DNA from: JAZDFC01 sp043808235
GTDB taxonomy: Bacteria > Bacteroidota > Ignavibacteria > Ignavibacteriales > Melioribacteraceae
Assembly: GCA_043808235.1 (NCBI GenBank)
Contig: JAZDFC010000035.1
Location: 32,402-96,401, forward strand
Length of the DNA stretch: 64,000 nucleotides
Reading direction: 5' to 3'
In this document: positions 17,806 through 26,129 of the stretch, piece after piece
How the letters are laid out: each line of letters starts with the position of its first letter
Position numbering within the stretch: the stretch's first letter is position 1
Notes under the pieces: generated by a model
What the model was told of the DNA's origin: nothing
Seen by the model: only the letters and a program-made list of their open reading frames with translations
The model's database searches: none
Program-made: the position numbers and the translations under genes

Positions 17806-18591
17806 ATGTTGATCAATTTTAAAGATGGGATTTTTGAATATTACATTGATATCGATGACAAACAAATATACTTGAAATGTAAGTATGTGCCGGATTCCGA
17901 TGAGATATTAATATTCATTCACGGACTCGCGTGTTCATCGGAGTCATTCCGGAATGTTTTCGATTTTGACTATTTCCCTTCCTCGTCGTTGTTGTTGATT
18001 GATTTAGTCGGATTCGGCAAATCTTCCAAACCGGATGATTTCGGTTATTTGATGGAAGACCAGGCTCGACTGATTGAAGAATTGATTTCAAGTCTGCATC
18101 AAAAGAAAATTCACATTGTTGCGCACAGCATGGGCGGCACGATTGCGTTACTTCTGCCGGATGAAATTATGAATCGCGTGGTTTCATTCAGTAATATCGA
18201 AGGTAATCTTGTTAGCGAGGATTGCGGACTTTTCAGTCGCGGAGTTATCTCAGTGCCATTTGAGGATTATAAAAATACTGTGTTCAAACAACAATTGATT
18301 GAGAATATGAATCATCCTCAATTCCGGTTTGAAGAAACAACTCCGAGTGCGGTTTACAAAAGTGCGGAATCATTAGTTCGGTGGTCGGACAGCGGAGGAC
18401 TTCTCGTAAAATTTAAAACTCTCAATTGTCGCAAAAGTTACTTTTATGGTGAAGAAAATAAAAATATGCCGGTATTGTTAAGATTAGATTCGATACCACT
18501 ATTTATGATTCATAAAAGCGGGCATGCAATGATGACCGAAAACCCGGACGAATTTTATAAAAAGTTGGCGGAATTTATTAGTCGGAATTAG
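17806..18591 (+). CDS. Alpha/beta hydrolase
   Basis: 261 residues without a signal peptide. The oxyanion motif is HGLACSS at 39-45, the nucleophile elbow is HSMGG with Ser108, and the histidine is in HKSGHAMM near 242. This completes the Ser-His part of the triad; the acid is probably Asp in the LRLDSIPLF segment or nearby. The overall pattern fits small cytoplasmic esterases or hydrolases of peptide or ester bonds; no substrate can be assigned. Confidence 0.8.
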   Translation: MLINFKDGIFEYYIDIDDKQIYLKCKYVPDSDEILIFIHGLACSSESFRNVFDFDYFPSSSLLLIDLVGFGKSSKPDDFGYLMEDQARLIEELISSLHQKKIHIVAHSMGGTIALLLPDEIMNRVVSFSNIEGNLVSEDCGLFSRGVISVPFEDYKNTVFKQQLIENMNHPQFRFEETTPSAVYKSAESLVRWSDSGGLLVKFKTLNCRKSYFYGEENKNMPVLLRLDSIPLFMIHKSGHAMMTENPDEFYKKLAEFISRN

Positions 18592-18641
18592 CTGAACCTG
18601 CAAAAAGTCTGTATCGTAAGTCAGATTGTGTCTTGGAAAGT

Positions 18642-18902
18642 TTATTCTTTATTTTCCCAAGAATCGAAGAATGACCAATCATCTCTTCGTTCTTTCACAA
18701 TGAGTTTAGCGCTTCCTTTACACCAAACACACTGTCGGGTGAATCCGCATTAAAAACAATCATGACCGTCATTCGGCAGGCAATATGGGCATTCGCCGGT
18801 TCCTTCACAAAACGGACATTCGACGATATCTCCGACTTTCTCCGGATTATTTTCAATCCATCGAGCATTTCTTGTGCTGTCTAATTTAAACTTCTTTTCC
18901 AT
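18642..18902 (-). pseudogene. Multi-CxxC zinc-ribbon mini-protein with in-frame TAA
   Basis: A minus-strand frame starting MEKKFKLDSTRNARWIENN at 18902. It encodes CPFCEGTGECPYC, then DGHDCF, then TAA (18750-18752, codon 51), and continues in frame as CGFTRQCVWCKGSAKL to a second TAA at 18642. The stop falls inside what would be a third CxxC (CF-stop-C), and a fourth CxxC (CVWC) follows. Conserved coding character on both sides argues for a recent nonsense mutation or consensus error in an 86-residue zinc-binding protein related in style to DnaJ-type CxxC modules. The 50-residue product could still bind one zinc. Function unknown. Confidence 0.6.
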
Positions 18903-18993
18903 CTTTAGAATAAAGATAAATGTTGTGTTTAAACATAGTGATTTAATGAGTATTTTAATTCAAGTTAGCATCCTGATCACCACCCGTATGTAA

Positions 18994-19082
18994 GCCACTA
19001 ATTTCACTAATTCTCACTAATTCTCACTAATTCTCACTAATAAATTAAAATAAAATTCGTGTTAATTGGTGTAATTAGTGGC
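18994..19082. repeat. Inverted repeat with internal 10-bp tandem repeat
   Basis: The ends GCCACTAATTTCACTAATT and AATTGGTGTAATTAGTGGC are near-perfect reverse complements. Inside, TTCTCACTAA is repeated three times exactly (19011-19040) after one variant copy. There is no coding potential. It looks like a dispersed intergenic palindromic element; copy number elsewhere cannot be judged here. Confidence 0.6.
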
Positions 19083-19271
19083 AATAGGTTTTTTGTGTAC
19101 TAAAATGCAGCCAACTTACATTCATAAAATATCCAGCATAGAAAAATTTATGACCGGTTTTGAATTGAAGTGAAAATCAGTTTTATTTACGGAAACGATT
19201 TAAACATTTTTCGTTTCCAATGGAACCATTTGAAGAAAATTTACGTCATAGGTAGCAAGATTGGAGAAAAT

Positions 19272-19910
19272 ATGTCAGAAGACAAAGAAGTAAAACAGAA
19301 AATTATCGACAGAGCCAACGAGCTGTTCAAACAGTTTGGCTTTCATAAAGTTACGATGGAAGAAATAGCATCGGATATCGGCATCAGCAAAAAAACGCTT
19401 TACAAGCATTTCGCAAACAAAGAGCAAGTTATCAAAGAAATAGTTTTTTCGAATAAGTGTGTGGTTGATGAATTTATTGAAAACCTCGTTAACGATTCCT
19501 CACTACAGGTTATCGAAAAACTTAAGCGCCTCCTGAACTTCATTGCACAGCAGGCAAATAAACTCGAAGGGCAGATGATAAAAGACCTTATGAAAATTCA
19601 TCCTCAAATATGGAAGGACATTGATGAATTTAGAACAAAACGAGCATATAAACATCTCGCAATTTTAATTAATGACGGAATAAAAGAAAAAATTTTCCGC
19701 AACGATGTTCACCCGGAAGTTTTTATAATACTCTATGTTTCCGCAATCCATAGTATTATCAATCCGGACACACTTTCGAAACTGCCGATTTCATCAACTG
19801 AAGCGTTTGGCGACATCATGAAAATACTTTTTGATGGAATATTTACAACCGAAGGCAGAAGAAAATATAAAACTTTGATAAAAGAAAACCTTGGAGAAAT
19901 TAATTTATGA
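19272..19910 (+). CDS. TetR-family transcriptional regulator of the efflux operon
   Basis: 212 residues from the ATG at 19272 after a GGAG site; the 34 codons upstream are unlike the family. The N-terminal helix-turn-helix is typical (IIDRANELFKQFGFHKVTMEEIA then ISKKTLYKHFANKE). The C-terminal ligand domain is variable. Its stop overlaps the TolC start by four bases (ATGA), so it is first in a four-gene efflux operon and likely controls that operon, probably as a drug- or metabolite-responsive repressor. Confidence 0.88.
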   Translation: MSEDKEVKQKIIDRANELFKQFGFHKVTMEEIASDIGISKKTLYKHFANKEQVIKEIVFSNKCVVDEFIENLVNDSSLQVIEKLKRLLNFIAQQANKLEGQMIKDLMKIHPQIWKDIDEFRTKRAYKHLAILINDGIKEKIFRNDVHPEVFIILYVSAIHSIINPDTLSKLPISSTEAFGDIMKILFDGIFTTEGRRKYKTLIKENLGEINL

Positions 19911-21226
19911 GAAATTTTAGTTTTAAAACTATTCTTATTGGTTTGATTTTTTTTAGCGGTGTAATTACTTATGGGCAGGAAAAACTTTCCCTTACCGAAG
20001 AACAGGCAATTGAAATCGGGCTGAAGAACAGTAATATGCTTCACGCTTCACTGATGAAAGTGCTGAACGCCCAGGCCAAATTGAAAGAAGCAAATTCAAT
20101 CCGGCTGCCGTCGCTAAAATTATCAGCCGGCTATCGTAGATTGAGCGCCGTGGACCCATTCAGTATCACAACTCCTTTAGGTACATTTAATATATCACCG
20201 TCAATCCTGGATAACTATTCCACACAACTTACTCTTTTACAACCTTTGTTCACTGGATTCAGACTCAGTAGTAATACGGAATTGAATGAGCAACTGGCAA
20301 ATGCAAGCAATGAAGACTATAACAAAGATAAAAATGAATTGGTATATAATATCAAGAACGCTTATTGGTCATTTTTTAAAGCCGAACAGTTCAAAAAAGT
20401 GATGGATGAAATTGTAGCTCAAATAAACGCACACGCCATTGATGCAAAAAATCTAATGAATGTGGGAATGTTGACGGAGAACGATATTCTGAAATTTGAT
20501 GTTCAGCTTTCGAATGTAATGTATCAGCAGATTGAAGCGGAGAATTCCGTTAAGATGGCATCAACAGCACTATGCAGTTTGCTCAAACTTCCGCTCGAAA
20601 CAAAAATTGAAATTGCTTCTGGTGTAAATTTAGTAGATGTAAAATATGAAGAATTGGACATTCTTTTGGATTATGCTTTCAATCATCGCCCCGAAATAAA
20701 ATCCGCTTCGCTTAGAATAAAAGCAAGTGAAGCCGGAGTTACGCTGGCGCAGTCATCATGGTATCCGCAAGTAAGTTTGTATGCTGATTTCTATTATTCC
20801 AAACCTAATCAGAGAATTATGCCTACAAGAAATCAATTTGATGAAACTTGGGATGCCGGAGTAAATCTGAGTATGAATTTATGGGATTGGATGACGACAG
20901 CACATCAAACGGAACAGGCTGAAGCACAATTGGCACAAGCCGCCGACGGATTGGAATTGACTAAGGATGGAGTTACACTCGAAGTAACACAAAATTTTTT
21001 AACATTCAACCTTGCGAAGAAGAAAACTGAAATCGCCGCGCTTGCCATCAAACAGGCTACTGAAAATATGCGTGTTACTACAGATAAATTTAAAAGCGGA
21101 TTGGCAACCAGCGCAGAAATGATTGACTCCGAGACGGCATTGCTTAGTGCAAAAACAAATTACACCACTTCGATTGTTGATTACGAATTGGCAAAAGCAA
21201 AACTCGATAAGTCAATTGGCAAATAA
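19907..21226 (+). CDS. TolC-family outer membrane efflux protein
   Basis: 439 residues. Signal peptide at 1-23 (ends TYGQ). Two TolC repeats of long helices with beta strands follow; the family start is LSLTEEQAIEIGLKNS. It forms the trimeric outer-membrane exit channel for the adaptor and RND pump encoded next. Translationally coupled to the TetR gene (4-base overlap) and followed 26 bases later by the adaptor gene. Confidence 0.9.
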   Translation: MRNFSFKTILIGLIFFSGVITYGQEKLSLTEEQAIEIGLKNSNMLHASLMKVLNAQAKLKEANSIRLPSLKLSAGYRRLSAVDPFSITTPLGTFNISPSILDNYSTQLTLLQPLFTGFRLSSNTELNEQLANASNEDYNKDKNELVYNIKNAYWSFFKAEQFKKVMDEIVAQINAHAIDAKNLMNVGMLTENDILKFDVQLSNVMYQQIEAENSVKMASTALCSLLKLPLETKIEIASGVNLVDVKYEELDILLDYAFNHRPEIKSASLRIKASEAGVTLAQSSWYPQVSLYADFYYSKPNQRIMPTRNQFDETWDAGVNLSMNLWDWMTTAHQTEQAEAQLAQAADGLELTKDGVTLEVTQNFLTFNLAKKKTEIAALAIKQATENMRVTTDKFKSGLATSAEMIDSETALLSAKTNYTTSIVDYELAKAKLDKSIGK

Positions 21227-21252
21227 GAATTAAAAATATATTGGAGATAAAA

Positions 21253-22323
21253 ATGAAAAGGTGGAAATTAATTTTAGCAATGACTTTGGGAATACTAATC
21301 ATTGCGACAGTTCTGTTTCTTAATAAACAAAAAATGGCTGCAAATACATCCGGGACGATTAAAGATGCATTTTACGTTTCGGTTGAAAAGGCAGTCAGTA
21401 AAAACTTATCAACAACATTCACGCTTACCGGAACAGTCTTCGCAAATAATGATGTGAATATCATGTCTGAAACTTCCGGCAAAGTTACCGGAATATTTGT
21501 CAAACCAGGCGATTACAAATCTGCCGGTTCGGTACTAATTCAGGTTGATGATGAATTGAAAAAAGCTGCATATATGAGCGCACAGGCTACTTATGAAAAA
21601 GCCAAAAAAGATTACGAACGTTTCAAACAATTATATGAGCAGAAATCCGCAACGGATGCACAGCTCGACCAGGTAAAAACTGCCGCAGTTATGGCAGAGG
21701 CTCAATATATAGTAGCCAAAAGACAACTTGAGGATACAAAAATCAAGACTCCAATTTCAGGATACATCACTTCGCGTAATGTGGATTTGGGCGCGATGGT
21801 TCAAGGCGCTCCACAGGCTACATTCGTTGCAAATGTCGTTGATATTTCGAGCATAAAAATAAAATTGAATGTTTCGGAAAATGACGCCTTTTCTTTTAAA
21901 GTTGGCGATATCGTGAAGGTGACCACCGAAGTTTATTCCGGTGCAGTCTTCGACGGAAGAATTGAATCCATTAGCGCCAAAGCAGATGATGCGCATACTT
22001 ACCCGGTTGAAATTAGCGTTCGAAATCAAAACAAGCATATGTTAAAAGCAGGAATGTTTGTCCGTGTCGAATTCGAAACTAAACGCAATGGTAATTCAAT
22101 CGTGATACAGAGAGCAGCCTTAATCGGCAGCATCCGTGAGCCGCAAATATTTGTTGTTGAAAATGGAATTGCAAATATCCGGAACCTTGTTCTCGGAACC
22201 GAATCCGGAACTTTTGTAGAAGTACTTAGCGGGCTTAATGAGGGTGAATCAATAGTAGTTGATGGACAAAATATTTTGACCGACAATACAAAGGTCGAAA
22301 TAATAGAAAGTAAAGAGGACTAA
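21253..22323 (+). CDS. RND efflux membrane fusion protein (periplasmic adaptor)
   Basis: 356 residues from MKRWKLILAM at 21253, chosen because a GGAG site precedes it; a TTG four codons upstream overlaps that site. An N-terminal hydrophobic anchor is followed by the lipoyl/barrel-sandwich halves (SGKVTGIFVKPGDYKSAG and IKTPISGYITSRNVDLGAMV), a short coiled-coil hairpin between them, then beta-barrel and membrane-proximal domains ending in GLNEGESIVVDGQNIL. It links the RND pump to TolC in the periplasm. The RND gene begins four bases after its stop. Confidence 0.9.
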   Translation: MKRWKLILAMTLGILIIATVLFLNKQKMAANTSGTIKDAFYVSVEKAVSKNLSTTFTLTGTVFANNDVNIMSETSGKVTGIFVKPGDYKSAGSVLIQVDDELKKAAYMSAQATYEKAKKDYERFKQLYEQKSATDAQLDQVKTAAVMAEAQYIVAKRQLEDTKIKTPISGYITSRNVDLGAMVQGAPQATFVANVVDISSIKIKLNVSENDAFSFKVGDIVKVTTEVYSGAVFDGRIESISAKADDAHTYPVEISVRNQNKHMLKAGMFVRVEFETKRNGNSIVIQRAALIGSIREPQIFVVENGIANIRNLVLGTESGTFVEVLSGLNEGESIVVDGQNILTDNTKVEIIESKED

Positions 22324-22327
22324 CAAT

Positions 22328-25300
22328 ATGACACTAACAGAATTATCAATAAAAAGACCCTCGTTTATAATTATCATATTCGCAGCGTTAATAACTGTGG
22401 GATTGTACAGTTTCCAAAATTTAAAGTACGAGTTGCTCCCACGTTTTAGCCCGCCGATTATTACAATAACTACTATTTATCCGGGCGCCTCGCCGAGCGA
22501 AGTTGAAACCGGTGTTTCAAAAGTAGTTGAGGATGCTGTTTCCGGAATGGATAAAGTTTCGGAAGTGCGTTCAACATCAATGGAAGGAATTTCATTCGTT
22601 ATGATTGAACTTATGCAATCTGCAAATACTGATTTCTCGCTTCAGGATGCGCAAAGAAAAGTCGGAGATATTCTAATCAATCTTCCCGAAGATGCAAAGA
22701 CCCCGACCGTATCGAAATTGGCTTTTGATGAAATACCGATTTTACGAATGGGATTAACTTCCAATCTTGATTCGCGTTCATTTTACCAATTCGTAAAAGA
22801 TAAAATCAAACCGCAGATTACGCGCGTGCCCGGTGTTGGGCAGCTTGCGTTAGTCGGCGGCGATGAGCGCGAAATAAAAGTGAACCTCGACTTGCAGAAA
22901 CTGAAAGCATACGGATTATCGATTGTGCAGGTAACCAGCGCAATCAAAACGGCAAATCTCGATTTTCCTACCGGCAAAATTAAAGCCCAAGACGGTCAGT
23001 TCATCGTTCGTGTTGCAGGTAAATTGAGTTCGATTGAAGAACTGAGAAATCTTCCCGTTGCAGTTTCCAGAATGGGCGGTGAAATTAAACTTGTCGATGT
23101 GGCCGAAGTTGAAGACGGAATGAAAGATTATTCCAATATCACTAGAATAAATTTTAGAAATACTATCGGAATGAATCTGCAGAAACAATCGGATGCGAAT
23201 GCGGTTGAAGTAGCCGAATTAGTAAAGGCAGAAATCAAAAAAATTGAAGCGCAGTATGCTGACATCGGTCTTAAGTTTGATATTGCTCAGGACGGTTCAT
23301 TATTTACAATCGATGCTGCGAATGCAGTAAAGGAAGATCTGGCAATTGCAGTTGTACTGGTTTCAATAATTATGTTGATGTTTCTGCACAGCGTTCGGAA
23401 CTCGCTGATAATCATCATCGCAATTCCAGCTTCGTTAATCTCAACATTCATTGCGATGTACGCATTCGGATTTACTCTTAATTTAATGACGCTGCTCGGG
23501 CTCTCGCTTGTTGTTGGAATTCTAGTGGATGACTCGATAGTCGTTCTCGAAAATATTTATCATCATCTTGAAAAAGGCGAGGAGAAACGGGTCGCCGCAC
23601 TTCGCGGAAGAAACGAAATCGGGTTTGCCGCACTTGCGATTACACTTGTTGACGTAGCGGTGTTTCTTCCGCTCGCATTAGTCGGCGGAATTATCGGAAA
23701 TATTTTGCGTCAGTTTGCGGGCGTAGTTGTTGTTTCCACATTGATGAGCTTGTTCGTTTCGTTTACACTCACTCCCCTTCTTGCATCCCGGTTCGGGAAG
23801 CTCGAACGATTGACAAACCGTACACTCCTTGGAAAATTTGCGCTTTGGTTCGAAAAACAATTTCACGCATTTACAGAATGGTATATTAATCTTTTAAAGT
23901 GGAGTTTAAAGAATAGAATTAAAGTCTCAATTATTATGATTGTAATGTTAGTGGCTTCCTTTTCTCTTATCCCTGCCGGATTTATCGGATTTGAATTTAT
24001 GGCGCAGGTAGACAGAGGAGAATTTGCAGTTGCGCTCGAAATGCCCCCGGGAACAAAAGTTGAAAAGACAAATAAAGTATCACAGCAAGTTGAAAGTATA
24101 ATTTCCAAAATCCCGGAAGTAGATAAATTATTTGTAAACGTAGGCGCTTCCAATGAAGGACTGATTGGTTTTGCGTCATCGAACACTACTGAAATTAGCG
24201 TAAGGCTTGTTTCTCGATGGGACCGCGCGCGTTCAAGCCAGGAAGTAAAAGATGATATAAAACAGGAAGTACAGAAAATTCCTGGAGTTAAAGTTAGAGT
24301 GAATGACATTGGAATTTTCGGCGTTGCTAACATGACACCTGTTCAATTACTAATTCAAGCACCGTCATATGAGCAGGCTTTGAAAGTTGCACATACAGTT
24401 GCCGATTTGGTAAAAACAATACCCGGCACAGCCGATGTCAGGTTATCTGCTGAAGATGGAAATCCCGAAACAAAAATTGAAATCGATAGAAGCAAATTAT
24501 CAAGTTATGGATTAACACTTGCTGAGGTGGGGGGCGCATTGCGCGTTGCTCTTACCGGCGATGATGAATCGAAATTACGCGAAGGCGATACCGAGTACGA
24601 CATACGGATTGCGCTTGATGAATTCGACCGTTCAAAGACGGATGAACTCGGCAACATCTCCTTCACAAATAGAAAAGGTCAGCAGATATACTTAAAACAA
24701 TTCGCCAACATTCACCGGTCAACCGGACCCACAAAACTTTCCCGCCAATCGCGTAACTCATCTGTAATGATTTATTCGCAGGCTATCGGCAGACCATCGG
24801 GAAGTATTGCGCAGGATATAGTTAAGAAACTAGAAAATATAAAATTACCGGAAGGCGTTTCATATTCGTTTCAGGGCGATGTTAAAAACCAACAGCAGTC
24901 ATTTGGCGATTTAGGATTAGCATTCCTTGCGGGTATTCTTTTTACATATATGATTATGGTCGCGTTGTATGATTCATTTGCTTACCCGTTTGTGATTTTG
25001 TTTTCAATCCCGCTGGCGATGATTGGTGCATTAGTAGCGCTTGCATTATTTATGAAAGCGCTGAGCATTTTTACAATTCTTGGAGTAATAATGTTAATCG
25101 GGCTCGTCGGCAAGAATGCGATTCTCCTTGTGGATAGAACAAACTTCATGCGCGCGCAAGGAGAAACTTTGCTTAACTCATTGATTGATGCGGGCAGGAT
25201 GAGAATCCGCCCGATCTTCATGACAACATTAACAATGATTTTCGGTATGCTTCCGATTGCGCTTTCAGCCAGCTCCGGTTCGGAATGGAAGAGCGGTCTT

Positions 25301-25492
25301 GCATGGGCGCTTATCGGCGGATTAACTTCGTCACTTTTTCTAACACTTATTGTTGTGCCTTTGGTTTACACGAAAGTTGAAGAAGTGAAAGTCGCATTCA
25401 TTCCGTTTGTAACACGAGTGTACAATAAAATATCACGTAAAAAAGAAGTACCGGTTTTAGCGGGCGAAGAAGATATTGACATGATAAAATAG
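22328..25492 (+). CDS. RND-family efflux pump (AcrB/HAE-type)
   Basis: 1054 residues, full length for the family. TM1 begins at about residue 11 (IKRPSFIIIIFAALITVGLY), then the first periplasmic porter/funnel loop to about 330, TM2-6, a second large loop (about 560-860), and TM7-12. TM4 has the proton-relay Asp pair in GILVDDSIVVLEN. Proton-driven export of drugs, detergents or lipids; the substrate cannot be read from sequence. The pump is last in the TetR-TolC-MFP-RND operon and is followed by a strong terminator. Confidence 0.92.
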   Translation: MTLTELSIKRPSFIIIIFAALITVGLYSFQNLKYELLPRFSPPIITITTIYPGASPSEVETGVSKVVEDAVSGMDKVSEVRSTSMEGISFVMIELMQSANTDFSLQDAQRKVGDILINLPEDAKTPTVSKLAFDEIPILRMGLTSNLDSRSFYQFVKDKIKPQITRVPGVGQLALVGGDEREIKVNLDLQKLKAYGLSIVQVTSAIKTANLDFPTGKIKAQDGQFIVRVAGKLSSIEELRNLPVAVSRMGGEIKLVDVAEVEDGMKDYSNITRINFRNTIGMNLQKQSDANAVEVAELVKAEIKKIEAQYADIGLKFDIAQDGSLFTIDAANAVKEDLAIAVVLVSIIMLMFLHSVRNSLIIIIAIPASLISTFIAMYAFGFTLNLMTLLGLSLVVGILVDDSIVVLENIYHHLEKGEEKRVAALRGRNEIGFAALAITLVDVAVFLPLALVGGIIGNILRQFAGVVVVSTLMSLFVSFTLTPLLASRFGKLERLTNRTLLGKFALWFEKQFHAFTEWYINLLKWSLKNRIKVSIIMIVMLVASFSLIPAGFIGFEFMAQVDRGEFAVALEMPPGTKVEKTNKVSQQVESIISKIPEVDKLFVNVGASNEGLIGFASSNTTEISVRLVSRWDRARSSQEVKDDIKQEVQKIPGVKVRVNDIGIFGVANMTPVQLLIQAPSYEQALKVAHTVADLVKTIPGTADVRLSAEDGNPETKIEIDRSKLSSYGLTLAEVGGALRVALTGDDESKLREGDTEYDIRIALDEFDRSKTDELGNISFTNRKGQQIYLKQFANIHRSTGPTKLSRQSRNSSVMIYSQAIGRPSGSIAQDIVKKLENIKLPEGVSYSFQGDVKNQQQSFGDLGLAFLAGILFTYMIMVALYDSFAYPFVILFSIPLAMIGALVALALFMKALSIFTILGVIMLIGLVGKNAILLVDRTNFMRAQGETLLNSLIDAGRMRIRPIFMTTLTMIFGMLPIALSASSGSEWKSGLAWALIGGLTSSLFLTLIVVPLVYTKVEEVKVAFIPFVTRVYNKISRKKEVPVLAGEEDIDMIK

Positions 25493-25521
25493 TAAGCAGT
25501 AGGGAGTAATGAGTATTGAGT

Positions 25522-25555
25522 AAAAGCCGCGGCAGTTTTGTCGCGGCTTTTTTAT
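25522..25555 (+). terminator. Intrinsic terminator of the RND operon
   Basis: AAAAGCCGCG pairs perfectly with CGCGGCTTTT (25542-25551) around a 10-base loop, with a T-run following. It lies 29 bases after the RND stop codon. Confidence 0.9.
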
Positions 25556-25694
25556 TATGAATCTTCAAAGCCATGGATAAAACAATAAAAGAAAATTACA
25601 GAATTCAAAAATTATCAACGGAAGTAATTCAGTATTCTTCATTTTCCATTTCCCATCATCCATTTTCCATTACATTAGGTTCTGAATATTGGTA

Positions 25695-25725
25695 TTGACT
25701 TTATCTCATGATAAAATTATGTTTG
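25695..25725 (+). promoter_or_regulatory. Promoter-like pair before the T9SS mini-gene
   Basis: TTGACT (25695-25700) is separated by 17 bases from TATGTTTG (25718-25725), matching TAnnTTTG. This is the best two-box promoter candidate in the window. It would drive the mini-gene and the secreted-protein genes downstream. Confidence 0.5.
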
Positions 25726-25768
25726 AGCCAACGTGAGGAAGAAACAATTGTTAAGCTATGGGATTAAC

Positions 25769-26116
25769 ATGAAATTAGCACAGTATAATCATTCGGGAAA
25801 ATTCTCTTTCAAACTTTTTCATTTTTTAATTGCTTTTGCCCTGCTTTCACCAACAACAAAAATAAAATTCACCATAGCTGCCGTAGAGACGCCATATCCC
25901 GACAAATCGGGACAAGTTATGGGGTCTCTACAACTCACAACGTTAAAAATATACGATATCCTCGGACGCGAAATAGCAACCCTTGTAAACGAATACAAAT
26001 CACTCGGCACATACGAAGTTGAATTTGACGGAACGGGATTGCCAAGTGGAATTTATTTCTACCAATTACGTGTTGGAGAATTTTCCGAAGTGAGAAAAAT
26101 GAGTTTAATAAAATAG
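25769..26116 (+). CDS. Signal peptide fused directly to a T9SS sorting domain (remnant)
   Basis: 115 residues from MKLAQYNHSG at 25769 (an upstream in-frame start at 25733 is possible). A basic-hydrophobic export signal (FKLFHFLIAFALLSPTT) runs straight into a sorting-domain sequence from PTTKIKFTI to the C-terminal VRKMSLIK. The usual NYPNPFN lead and any passenger domain are missing. It therefore looks like the product of an internal deletion of a T9SS gene. The sorting domain is itself split by an in-frame palindromic DNA element (25883-25931) encoding about 16 extra residues. It could still be expressed and processed, but it has no cargo. Confidence 0.55.
   Translation: MKLAQYNHSGKFSFKLFHFLIAFALLSPTTKIKFTIAAVETPYPDKSGQVMGSLQLTTLKIYDILGREIATLVNEYKSLGTYEVEFDGTGLPSGIYFYQLRVGEFSEVRKMSLIK
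25883..25931 (+). repeat. Palindromic element A inside a T9SS sorting-domain reading frame
   Basis: GTAGAGACGCCATA and TATGGGGTCTCTAC form the outer inverted ends. TCCCGA and TCGGGA form an inner hairpin. The whole lies in frame and adds about 16 residues (start AVETPYPDKSG) between the first two strands of the sorting domain. Confidence 0.7.
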
Positions 26117-26129
26117 AAGGAGAGCGAAA

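Larger units (their letters stand above)
18592..19271. other. Region holding the broken CxxC gene and a palindromic repeat
   Basis: Between the hydrolase and the TetR gene. It contains the interrupted CxxC frame (18642-18902) and the 18994-19082 inverted repeat. The last about 190 bases are probably the efflux operon's leader. I see nothing else in it. Confidence 0.5.

Noticed and set aside
5979..18752. TAA reassigned to a sense codon in this organism
   Set aside because: Most genes in the window end at TAA in normal places, so general recoding is excluded; only two isolated TAA codons look misplaced.
19001..19040. Short CRISPR or replication-origin iterons
   Set aside because: The 10-bp units are directly adjacent without spacers, lie inside a palindrome, and no replication gene is near.
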